Of a stretch of 64,000 nucleotides of DNA, positions 44,288 to 53,903 are shown piece by piece. Under the pieces are notes generated by a model. That model saw only the letters and a list, made by a program, of their open reading frames with translations, was not told the origin of the DNA and searched no databases. The stretch covers positions 1,446,344-1,510,343 of the forward strand of contig JAWWNJ010000053.1 of assembly GCA_037176885.1 (NCBI GenBank), in the 5' to 3' direction. The stretch comes from Favolaschia claudopus (Eukaryota > Basidiomycota > Agaricomycetes > Agaricales > Mycenaceae). Numbering within the stretch: position 1 is the stretch's first letter; every line of letters begins with the position of its first letter. The position numbers were made by a program, and so were the translations under genes.

Positions 44288-45381
44288 GGCTTCTTGGGAA
44301 TGGGAAGGAACAAGATAAGAGAGAAGAGAGCCAGCGCTCTGGGCGCTGGCGGTTGTTGGTCGTGTCTCGTCAGCCGTTGTAACCCATCGACAAGGGGCTG
44401 TTTGACCCTCAGTCGGGCTCCTGTGACCTAGGAGGCACGGGGAACAGTTATACGCATGTTCAGGCTAGCAGCGGGTCCTGGATTGTTAGTCTTCGGCGGT
44501 AGCGCCGCCGCTCGTTGAGATCCCTCTTAACCGTACATCGTAGTAGGAGGAAAAAAAGTTGGCCAGCTTTATTGGAGAATGCGGCAGTGATGCTCTGCAT
44601 TATTGGCTGCCGCAATGGCATCTGGGAGATAGTCCAGATGCCTATATTCAGCTGGCAGCCAGGGCGGACTAGCAGAGCTACAGAAGGATGATGTTCCTTC
44701 GTAAACTCTGAACTGCACCTGCAGTACTAGTCGCCCTGGCTAAGCTTTAGGTCTGTGTTCCACAGAGATCCTGCTAACGCTCTGCCAGCTATGAGTCACA
44801 GACTCAGGGGATGCACACTGGGGAGACTAGCAGAGCTAGGGAGGCATAGCCTTCAATCATAGACCCGATACTGCACCCGCAGTATCATGTATTACTCCTG
44901 TCTGGCCTGCGGGGTATGTTGAGTGCATCCCTGGCGCTATAGAGCTAACGCTCCAGGAGCCTCTGGGTCTACGCTATGCATAGACTCTAGGATATGCCAG
45001 TGCACTCCATATACATCCCCTACAGCCCCCCACTTTTTCTTCGTGTAGTCCATGCAAAGACAGCTGAGCAGGACCTGCACGACGAAAAATTATCACTCCT
45101 TGTTTGTAGGTTTAGGGAGAGAAAAAATTTCCCAGGAGTTGATCTCAATATGAAATGTGGGTGCCAAAATGTGCTGGCCAGAATTCGTGTCCAGGAGCAG
45201 GAGAAGTCGAATGGATCGGGATGTTTCAGGCTGGATGACGATGAGGGAAGATGGGAACAGAATATAGCGGCATGTCGAGATGGTACATTTGGAAGGTTCA
45301 TGAGCAAGGCGGAGGGGCGAAGGCGAAGCAGAATAGGATGTGAGTGTGACAGCGTGGGCGAATGAAGAGTGTTGAGTAGCA
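44288..45381 (-). repeat. unclassified dispersed repeat, inverted copy
   Basis: Reverse-complement homologue of 31027-32369, somewhat shorter. It truncates the gypsy RT on its left side. Both copies keep the tandem pair of hairpin-ending units and the CCGACTGAGGGTCAAACA block, while ORFs are not conserved. Confidence 0.75.
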
Positions 45382-45621
45382 TAGGTCATAATTGGCCGTC
45401 GAGATTACGGCCGACAGATAAGTAAGTAGGTAGACGTAAAGGAAATAGCATGATTGGAAGGGATGTAGTGACCAGCGCGCAGGCCCATAGTGTTGCATCG
45501 TAGACTCGCATGATACATCAGATCTGCAGCTTCTGCTTGGGGTAGGATGAAGCTGCAGATGCAGATCCTTGACTTTGCCTCCATCGGAAGTCAAGGAAAC
45601 ACTGAGACATAGACCAGCAGC

Positions 45622-46286
45622 TAGTGCTGGCCATAAATACGATACGAAAAAATATATTTTGAATATATTCAAATAAATATGAATACGATACGGTGCTCGA
45701 ACCCTTCACTGAATATGAATACGGGTGAATAAGAATATGGATACGAATACGATAGGGCCGTGGCATACTCGAATATATTTGAATACGTTTGAATACCACT
45801 GCGGCGTGATTTGGCCCCTCGGCGGTGCCTCCCGGCCGAGATTTTCGGGGTCTATATCACTGATGCCCTGAATACGACAATCAGCCCAGCAATGTCTCCC
45901 GTGGTCTTCCGAGGCATTCGGCATAGATCCGACCAGTCTCTCGGGCATCTCGGACAGACATTCCATACCGGCATCCTTGGTCTCCGAGCCGTCCCATGTT
46001 GAAATTTGACCTTTTATATGGTGCAGGTCATTCAGGACATTGAATGGACAGAATATGAGCATATTGAACACCTATTTGACTTGGTTAATGTGCCAGCTAT
46101 AGTGAGTTTCAGGTGAGAGAATATATTCAAATATATTCATAATATATTCGTATTCAGTCACTATGAATATGAATACAATACACTACAAATACGATACGCC
46201 ACTGGCGTATTCAGAATTCCAGAATATGTTTGAATATGAATACGATACGGAAAATTCGTATCGTATCGTATTTATGGCCAGCACTA
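45622..46286. mobile_element. hAT-like MITE, TAGTGCTGGCC ends, 8-bp TSD
   Basis: Ends TAGTGCTGGCCATAAATACG and inverse. Exact TSD CCAGCAGC at 45614-45621 and 46287-46294. Subterminal regions are packed with GAATATATTC and GAATACGATACG words in both orientations. No transposase. A related fragment lies at 39232-39350. Confidence 0.94.
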
Positions 46287-46368
46287 CCAGCAGCGGATCA
46301 ACCGCGCTCGGTGTGAATAAGAGGAGGGCTTGATGTAACAACAGGCGAAAATGGAACATGCGGGAGTC

Positions 46369-46415
46369 GCACCCGCATAACCGTTAGACTATCTGTCCCT
46401 TCGTCTCACGTCCGT
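46369..46415 (-). pseudogene. tRNA-like sequence lacking the anticodon arm
   Basis: On the minus strand TAGTCTAACGGTTATG (D-arm/A box) runs directly into GCGGGTGCGACTCCCGC (T-arm/B box) and ATGTTCCA. The anticodon arm is missing. A second partial copy (GGAACGTGCCGGAATTGCAC on plus, 46482-46501) sits about 100 bp away at the breakpoint of the truncated hAT. Confidence 0.5.
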
Positions 46416-46515
46416 TTCTGGGTCCAAGTTACCCCAGTTCGGCCACGTGACCGCTGTAACAATGTAACGACTGAGTAAAATGGAACGTGCCGGAATTGCA
46501 CGCGGCACAACCGTT

Positions 46516-48258
46516 TCTATCATCAAAAACGTGGCCGACCAACGCGTGTCGACATCTTGCAAGAGCTGTATGACACGCAGCGTTAAGGCAGGTTCGCCGA
46601 AGCCGCCCTCCTCATTGCCACGTTCGATTGTCTCCTTGAAATTATCCCGTCGTAGATGCCCGGCACGATGTAACGAGTGTTCGTGTTTGTTTGACTGGAT
46701 TTTTTCTTAGCGCCTCCCAATACCCGACATCCTGCTTCAGTGCCTCGGGAATCGGCGTGCCGTAGTTGTCCGAATCGACACCATCTTGAGGAGCAGGTAA
46801 TTCGGGAAGTGTTGCGAGAGCGGCTTTGACAGCAATATTGACGACATGCGGAAAACAGCTGAACACGGTTAGCCCTCAGACTCGGGAATAAATCATTAAA
46901 ACTCACCGAATTCTGTTCCCTTCCGCATCGAAAGGAATTCCGAGCACGGCGAGCTCTTGCGCAATATACACCATGCATGTGTTATTGTTGCTAGCATTGT
47001 CGCATGTAATCATTCCGAGCTGAGTTATCATCAGCAAGCCGTTCAATTCACAACTCTATGTGACTTACTTTGTGCAAACAACCAATCTCCTTTAAAACTT
47101 GTACAAAGATTTTGGCGATATTTTGACCGGTGTGTCTCCCGTCCAATCGACGAAAAGCAACGAGCCGAGTTTTAAGTACAAGGTGCCCATTGAGCTCGGG
47201 ACAGTCCACCACGTCCAGAGACTAAACAAATATATTAGAATCGCAAGAAACAATGATGAGATAGCACCAACCTGATCATCAACAGCGATCCACTTAACCA
47301 ATCGTTCGTAGAATCCGGGAATAGAAAATTCCTCTCGCTCTCCCGGAGTCTTCGGCGCCTTTGCGAGAATATCCCAATTCTTGAGCCCCTTCAGGATGAC
47401 CATATCCTTCCAAACTTTGCCATGTTCTCCCTCAAGATGATTTCGGATGGTCTTGGTTTGTCCAGGACCATTCTTCCATGCCTTCCATTTCGGAAATCTA
47501 ACGATGGAAGGGTTCAGATAGCGAAAACAAAAACAGAACACACTTGAACACTCACGGACAGAGGCGGCACGACAAATGGGAAAACACCTTTTTATCCGGT
47601 CGATCTTCCTTCATTTCCGTTGGTTCTGGTGCGACGGTTGGCGCAGAAGCGCCGTGAACGCCTCGAACAAAATACCAAACATCTGTTGCATCGTCTCCGG
47701 ATGCCGAAGATTGATTGACCAAAGAGCCGAAGTTGGGGTGAGGGATTGAAGGATGGGAAACTGATTCAGAGGCAGCTGCTGTCGCTGCAACATTTGGGTC
47801 AGACGGACCGACCCCGAACACAGCCGTTCGGAGGTGGAGTTGGGGTCGATGCGGCGACGGGTACGCGATGTAGCTGCCGAGTTAGCGTTGGGATTCGCTC
47901 TACGTTTCTTCTTGCGCTGTGGCGGAGCGAGGCCGGCATTAATCGTGTTAGTCGCGTCGACAAATGGTGCATGGGTTGCTGCAGAGGAAGGGGGAGGAAT
48001 CACGGTGTTAAATAAGGCGGGGTATGTATTTTGAAAGCCGTAAGTCTGGCCGAAAGTGACGGGAGGTGGTGGAGGATACGGCGATCCGGGGATGAAAGCT
48101 TGAGGCGGGAGAGGCACGGCATGAACCTGAGAGCCAGGCCAGGAGCCAAAGACGTTGGGCGTGGGGTAGGAATCCGTTGTGAAATTGTTTTGACGCGGGG
48201 GTTGGATGTAGCAAGTGCATGCCTGCGGGTTGCCGCATTGGCAGGACGGCGAGGCCAT
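46516..48258 (-). pseudogene. hAT transposase fragment
   Basis: Retains the N-terminus from ATG 48258 (MASPSCQCGNPQ), the BED finger (NHLEGEHGKVWKDM), part of the RNase H-like core (CFPHVVNIAVKAAL) and YWEALRKNPVKQTR. It lacks the region around the ENLDSHLGIT motif and everything after the LLQDVDTRW block, including the dimerisation domain. Non-functional. Confidence 0.9.
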
Positions 48259-48545
48259 GGGAGTTCACAAGAGGGAGGGTTGGAATGGAGTATAATTGGG
48301 GCAATATATATAACATTTCGGAGGTATCTATTGCGCGTACCTTGGACCCTGAGTGCGCCAACGCACTATCCCGACGCGCCACCTTTGCGTCATATTTCCA
48401 GCTCTGTGTGGGGCGTTTCGCATTCTCCGTAGCAGCCAGGCGGTGACGTCGACGCCAAGCGAGGTTGAGGTGAATCATAGGAGGATTGGTTCGCGGCAGG
48501 AACGCGCTAACCGGTGAGCGGGAGGACGAGGATTGTGCTTGACGC

Positions 48546-49475
48546 CCAGTCAAAAGTGGGTCGGATAGTTTGAAATGATCTGGGATGGAATGAGTAAAGC
48601 AGCAACCAAAAGTAATGAGTTGAGATCGTTCGTCAATGGTGTTCAAAACATTTCGTCTCATCACAGCGTCTGGCAACGGCGATCTTCCGTGAATTTCTTA
48701 CAAGTCGACCGCATCACTTGGTTACCTTGTTACCTTACAACGGCAATATAAAGTGGCACCACTTTCCGCCACGTCATCCGCTCCCTCTTGCCTTCTTCTA
48801 CCTCATTCGAGTCGGCTTGCCTCCTCCGCCACTCCCTCCTCTGTGTCTGGCCTTCGAAGCCCAGCCAATTGTCGGCTCCTGCTCTCCACATCTACTCTCC
48901 AGTCTCGTCTAGTGTCCACGGCGCGTTGTGATCATGATCGAGATTTTCTGTTGAGGGCGAAGGTATGTATGTTTTTGCCCATTTTTCTTTCTATCCCCCT
49001 CTTACCAGTTTCTATCCAGCTCCCAGTGCTTCGCTCTTGCTCTAGCTTGAAAACCATGGACTCCATTGTCTAGAAGCCGTCCTGCTGCCCTTGCCTTCGT
49101 CAATCCTCGAGCTTCCCTTTGTTTCCTTATATCTCGGGTTTACCTTGTGGTCAGGCAGCTGGCCGGAGGCTTGTCTCGATGCTTGCACGTTCCGAGTCTA
49201 TATAAATACAGTATTATCTAGTGTACTATTGTATGTTTCGATGCTCTACAGCATCTCAAAGCATTCTATGTATTCTGTTGACACCACAATGCCTCACTCG
49301 ACCACTTGCAATGGATTGAGATAAAGTGTACAAGGATTCAGACTATCACAATTCATCTCATGCTATGCCAAAAAGTCTACCACTTTTCCAGATGGTTTGA
49401 GAATGGATGAGATAGTTTGAAGATTTCGCATTTTATCTCATTTCATCTCACTCAATCCCGTGGACTTTTGACTGG
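48546..49475. mobile_element. Mutator-like non-autonomous element, 9-bp TSD
   Basis: Ends CCAGTCAAAAGT and inverse. The 9-bp TSD GCTTGACGC lies at 48537-48545 and 49476-49484, inside the truncated hAT. The right third resembles 35086-35275. The centre (48700-49280) is GC-richer, with short ORFs and a promoter-like CT-rich stretch, and may be captured host sequence. Confidence 0.85.
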
Positions 49476-49540
49476 GCTTGACGCGCCAGTCATCCAGTGA
49501 CGTTGTCAAGAGTGTCACAGTGCCTGTTTTGGGGGCCGAG

Positions 49541-50073
49541 CAAGGGGATTCAAAGATAAGAGAAAAAGATATCACCTACAAAAGTTTTTTTCCCGGGGGT
49601 CGGCTGACCCTCCCCCCTTCCCCTCCTTCTATATCGGGAAGGAGATTCCCACAATTGTCTTGATCCGATGCTGCCGATTAGGTCACCGCTTCAACCAAAT
49701 TCGCAAACTATTGCTTTGCACTCAATCGGTGCTGATCCCGGACTAGAAAGTTGAAGGATTGCCTTTGAGCACAAGCATTGTACACAGAATACTCTTATGA
49801 AGCCACAACAACTCACAATTTGTTAAATCAAACTCTTGATATTGTCCTACCGCAATGCAACTCGATATTATTTACGCTGCTTTTTTGTGCTGTTGTCTGC
49901 ATGATCCACCCAAGCTGCAGCAGCATTATCTAACTAAAAAGCCACCCCGTGTTGCTCTGGGTAGTGCTTGTTCTCGACGGGCGTTGACATTGAACGTTGC
50001 ATGAATATTGATCAATGATCAGATCTTTGCCAACATATTACACTCGGCCGACGCGGCGCTCAGCCGGAAACAG
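49541..50073. other. 533-bp insertion of unknown type
   Basis: Boundaries are fixed by comparison with 28430-28450 of the full hAT (GGGGGCCGAG joined to GCGAGGCGAGC). No inverted ends or TSD are visible, and no ORF. Confidence 0.7.
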
Positions 50074-50171
50074 GCGAGGCGAGCTGGCATCACCTCGAGG
50101 TGCCGTTTATGGTAACGTGCCGAGTTGGAGCTGAACTCAGCTCGGAGCTAACTCCAGCTTCCGGCAGCACT

Positions 50172-53108
50172 ATGCATAACTTTAACTCACCTCGTTCGGC
50201 AGGCCCTCAGGCGCAATCTACACCTGCGCCTACTCGTAAGGTTGAAATTCGCTCCGCTTCCTCCTCGGATAGCGAATCTTCTCGAGGCGAAGGCCCTTCG
50301 AAGCCGAATAAGGGTAAAGGACCGGACCCACTCAACTGGGGTGCGGTCGATTGGTCAGCTCAGTTCTCAGAGGCTGATCTTGACGCACAACGCGCGGCAT
50401 TCGCTAATTTTGAAGAAATTAAGCGCATCAAGAAGGAGCCTATCACAACTCCTTCTGACTTGTTCCAGGATTTACCTGTGAATAGTGTCCCTTCGGATAG
50501 CTCATCCACTACTGTTGTAATAGACAAACCTGAATATAATTCTCCTCCCCCCATTTCCGTGTCTGCCCAGACATCTACTTCGATATCAAACGAAAAATCG
50601 AACCTTCAGAAGCGTCTGAAGGAAATTAAGCTTGAGGAGAAGCGTCAAAAGGACGCCAAAATAGCGGAAGATAAACGCACCGCTAAGTTGCTTCGAAAGA
50701 AGCAAGCTAAACAAGTTAGAAACCGCTCGAAGGAAGCGGTTGAAGCAAGCATTGGGAAGGAAATGCGCACCAAGAAACCTGGTAAACAGGATAAGAAGCA
50801 CTCTGATTCCCCTCCTGCTAGACCCCTTGTGGGCGGCACATTTATCGACAATGTTATTCGCGAGGCTGCCGCTCGGAATACTTCTCCACCTTCGTCGAGT
50901 TACAGTTCCTCGAGCTCTAGCAGCTCATCGAGTTCAAGCTTGGATTCCTCCGATGATGATTCGTCTGATTCGGGTGACGAGTCCAGCACCTCGGAGAGCT
51001 CATCAAGCTCTGAAGGGAGTGACTCCGATTCTGGAAAGTCTGCGAAACGGCGTCGTAAATCGACCCATAAACATAAACATAGCCATTCCCGCAAGTCGCG
51101 GAAATCTAGCAAATCACGACGTGCAAAAGGTTACCGCCGGTCGAGATCAAAATCTCGACGGACTACCAAAATGACCTTGAAACCGGTCCCACCTACCAAA
51201 TATGATGGATCAGTTAATTCGTATGCATATTTCCGGTTTGTTCGTGAAAGCACAAACTATGTTACAATGGGCAAAGTTCCAAAAGAGGACCAGATTTTCA
51301 TTATCAGCTATTTCATGACGGGATCAGCTGGCGAATTTTACGAACGGAAGGTTGTAAAAAATGAAAAACACTGGACCTTACCGAAATTCTTCACTGAACT
51401 TCTGAATTATTGTTTCCCTAAGGACTTCAGGTTGAAACAACGTATCAAACTGAACGGACTCTACCAAGGTTCAAAATCAGTAACTGAGCATATTGCCGAG
51501 TACGAGCATTTGCATACCATGATTGGGTTGCCGGATGACCAGGAGAAGGTTACCCGTCTCTGGTTGACCTTGCGCAAGGACATCAAACGAGAAATGTCTC
51601 GTCAAAAGCTTGATCCAGAAATATCATCGTGGGACGATGTCGTGGTTGAAGCTGAACAAGCTGAAAAATTACTCGGTAGACCCGAGGATGACAAGCCGAA
51701 GGCAAGCGCAAGCAAACCTTCTACTTCCTCGATGAAAACCTCCACTCGTGGACGTGGTGGTCGGTTCTATAAGAAGCCGGTGATCCAGACTTCATCTGTG
51801 AAGTTGAACTCACCTAAACCGAACAACGAGAAGGCAAAGCCTTCTAATAACAACCAATACAAGGGGAAACGAACTTACCCTGACCGGAAATTGTCAACGA
51901 AACGTCGAAACGAACTGATGGCTGCTGGCCTTTGCTTGAACTGCGAAGAAGCAGGCCATATGGCTCGCAACTGCCCCAAGTTGACAACAATGAATTCAAA
52001 CCAGAAGGGTAAACCTCCAGGTTTCGGCGCACACGCAGCGCGAATGCGTACCGCAAACGAATCAGCACTTTCAGCAACTACTGAAGTATTAGAAACCTTA
52101 CCTGTTGGGTCTGCCATTTTCCGTATGGAAGCTGAGGAGGGCGGGAACCAGGATTTTAAAATTTTGGAAACCGTCAACTCTCACCCGGAAAAGCCGCGAC
52201 CTATCGGAGATTTAGTGGCTCAATTCGTTCGCATTGTACTGCAGGAGGCTCAGCCTTACCCTGGAGACGAAGAGGTTCAAGAAGAATCTCGATTCCAAGT
52301 ATACGAAACTTCGGAAACTGAATATGTCGTTATCGACAATGCAACCATGGAGGATGTGATCCTACCAATGGAATTTTTGTTTGATGAAGATTTCAAGATT
52401 GGTCTCTGGTATGCTATTGAGCGCCAGATCGCCATAGGACTTGATCCTGATGATGTCGAATGGGAAGACCGTTATACGGCGGAAACCGACGACATGTTTG
52501 CAACGATGGCAACATTTATCTTGCAGGACGTTGATCAAGAAATTGACACTCCTATAATCAAAGATAATAAGATTCGTATCGAATCCTTCGATGAAGATTC
52601 GTACATTGTTACCAGCATATTCAGGAATGTTGAACCGCAAATTCTACGCAAAGAATCCCTTCAAAAGCGAGAGTTTGATCTCTCGGCCTGGTATATTGAG
52701 AAATTTGCGGATTTACCTTCCTATTCGGATTCGGAGACATCTAGTTCGTCTGGATATGAACCCAGTGAATCGGAAGACGAGTTCGCTGACCTGCCTGAAT
52801 TATTCGAGACAAGTGGTTCAGAGTACGAGTCAGATTCGGACTCGAATGATGAGGAGTTTGATCTACCTCGTTGCTTCAGAATTCCTGGATTTTGCGATGA
52901 ATCTGAAGGAGAAATTGAACCAGAAGAAGTTGAAGACTTACCTGGTCAAGAAAGGACCACTCCAACGACGTCTGAATACTCGGATATGCCAGACTTAATG
53001 TCGGTTAGCGACTCGGACTCTGAAATTGATGAGTTTGATGATTTTGATGATGAAGACGAACCTGAGTTCAACTCGGTATTCAGGGAATCCCGGAGAGACG
53101 CTAGATGA
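50172..53108 (+). CDS. gypsy Gag with extended C-terminal module region
   Basis: The ATG at 50172 gives 978 codons; the frame is open further upstream into hAT DNA, but that is not gypsy sequence. Residues about 1-350 are Ser/Lys-rich, with long Ser-Asp runs and RS-like basic tracts. A retrotransposon Gag domain follows at about 350-500 (YFRFVRESTNYVTMG, FFTELLNYCFPKDFRLKQ, EYEHLHTMIGLPDDQE). The knuckle CLNCEEAGHMARNC is at about 587-600. After it come two copies of an about 70-residue module (nt 52200-52440 and 52500-52710), with consensus end FDEDFKIGLWYAIERQ, then acidic Ser/Asp-rich sequence. Gag forms the particle and binds RNA; the module's role is unknown. Confidence 0.85.
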   Translation: MHNFNSPRSAGPQAQSTPAPTRKVEIRSASSSDSESSRGEGPSKPNKGKGPDPLNWGAVDWSAQFSEADLDAQRAAFANFEEIKRIKKEPITTPSDLFQDLPVNSVPSDSSSTTVVIDKPEYNSPPPISVSAQTSTSISNEKSNLQKRLKEIKLEEKRQKDAKIAEDKRTAKLLRKKQAKQVRNRSKEAVEASIGKEMRTKKPGKQDKKHSDSPPARPLVGGTFIDNVIREAAARNTSPPSSSYSSSSSSSSSSSSLDSSDDDSSDSGDESSTSESSSSSEGSDSDSGKSAKRRRKSTHKHKHSHSRKSRKSSKSRRAKGYRRSRSKSRRTTKMTLKPVPPTKYDGSVNSYAYFRFVRESTNYVTMGKVPKEDQIFIISYFMTGSAGEFYERKVVKNEKHWTLPKFFTELLNYCFPKDFRLKQRIKLNGLYQGSKSVTEHIAEYEHLHTMIGLPDDQEKVTRLWLTLRKDIKREMSRQKLDPEISSWDDVVVEAEQAEKLLGRPEDDKPKASASKPSTSSMKTSTRGRGGRFYKKPVIQTSSVKLNSPKPNNEKAKPSNNNQYKGKRTYPDRKLSTKRRNELMAAGLCLNCEEAGHMARNCPKLTTMNSNQKGKPPGFGAHAARMRTANESALSATTEVLETLPVGSAIFRMEAEEGGNQDFKILETVNSHPEKPRPIGDLVAQFVRIVLQEAQPYPGDEEVQEESRFQVYETSETEYVVIDNATMEDVILPMEFLFDEDFKIGLWYAIERQIAIGLDPDDVEWEDRYTAETDDMFATMATFILQDVDQEIDTPIIKDNKIRIESFDEDSYIVTSIFRNVEPQILRKESLQKREFDLSAWYIEKFADLPSYSDSETSSSSGYEPSESEDEFADLPELFETSGSEYESDSDSNDEEFDLPRCFRIPGFCDESEGEIEPEEVEDLPGQERTTPTTSEYSDMPDLMSVSDSDSEIDEFDDFDDEDEPEFNSVFRESRRDAR

Positions 53109-53901
53109 TCGTCTGAATCTCCTCTGTGAGGTCCTAGACTTACAGGATATTCCATCATCAAATTCGGAAAATAAACGAATTCAAACCGATCGCATTGGTA
53201 ATCTTGTAGCGGAGGGCGCATGTGCCGTTCTTGAATTTCTACAGCCTTATCCGGGCGATGAACTTGTCGAAATGAACAGACCTTGCCGGGATAGACGTCG
53301 TTTCTATCTTGATCAAGTCGTAGACCGGCAATGGATCGTTTGGGATGAATATTTCCATGAGATTACGATCGTACCGAAAGGTCGATTATTTGATGAAGAA
53401 TTTGAGATTGCGGCGTGGTACGCTACTGAGCAGTTGTATCAGCTTGAAAGATTAGCTGAGCCACCTCGTCCACTTCATCAAGTCCCAATCGATGATTTAC
53501 TCTGCAACGGAGCAAATCGATATTTGAATGAACGGGTTGAAAAATACCCTGAACTTTCAACTTACCATGTTCGCAAAAAGTATCCCGGATTATATATTGT
53601 CTCGGGAGCGAACAAACGAGGTTGTCGCTGGCAGTTAGACCTGCCAGAGGACTATTTGATGAACTGGAGGTTCAACCTCGTAAATTGGGTCCGCCGAAAG
53701 CGCGGTAAAATTGAACGTGAAGAAAGTATTCGTTGGAATACGTTTGATACGGAAGATGGCTTCGGCTATTTGTATCTTCTCTTTGAGACATCGTATTCAG
53801 AACAAGAAATTCGATTATTCAATCAATTGAAATTGAACGTGATACAATCGAAGTTGAATTCGGTAGACCGAGTGCGCTACCTAAATTATCATACTTGTTG
53901 A
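53089..53901 (+). CDS. gypsy module-repeat region in +1 frame
   Basis: The frame shifts relative to Gag near 53090 (GNPGETLDDRLNLL follows). It contains two more modules: RIGNLVAEGACAVLEFLQPY ... LFDEEFEIAAWYATEQ at 53185-53460, and a diverged one at 53510-53700 ending WRFNLVNWVRRKR. Near 53820 the frame must change again to reach the protease. The shifts could be mutations or, at the Gag boundary, programmed. Confidence 0.6.
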   Translation, partial: PGETLDDRLNLLCEVLDLQDIPSSNSENKRIQTDRIGNLVAEGACAVLEFLQPYPGDELVEMNRPCRDRRRFYLDQVVDRQWIVWDEYFHEITIVPKGRLFDEEFEIAAWYATEQLYQLERLAEPPRPLHQVPIDDLLCNGANRYLNERVEKYPELSTYHVRKKYPGLYIVSGANKRGCRWQLDLPEDYLMNWRFNLVNWVRRKRGKIEREESIRWNTFDTEDGFGYLYLLFETSYSEQEIRLFNQLKLNVIQSKLNSVDRVRYLNYHTC

Positions 53902-53903
53902 AA

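Larger units (their letters stand above)
46516..50172 (-). mobile_element. truncated hAT copy carrying two insertions
   Basis: Same family and orientation as 18135-28537. The 3' part is missing: the left edge at 46516 corresponds to about 19785 of the full copy. A further internal deletion of about 280 bp lies near 47190. The 5' terminus is complete and ends CCGGCAGCACTA at 50172. Insertions at 48546-49475 and 49541-50073 split the 5' region. It shows the P-like insertion site empty (48290-48320). Confidence 0.93.

Noticed and set aside
45020..45389. Minus-strand ORFs of 98-120 codons in the inverted repeat
   Set aside because: The homologous region of the forward copy (31.0-31.4 kb) does not preserve the frame.
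50100..50171. Gag start at the upstream GTG at 50100
   Set aside because: The first 24 codons would be hAT terminal sequence. The first ATG belonging to the gypsy frame is at 50172.
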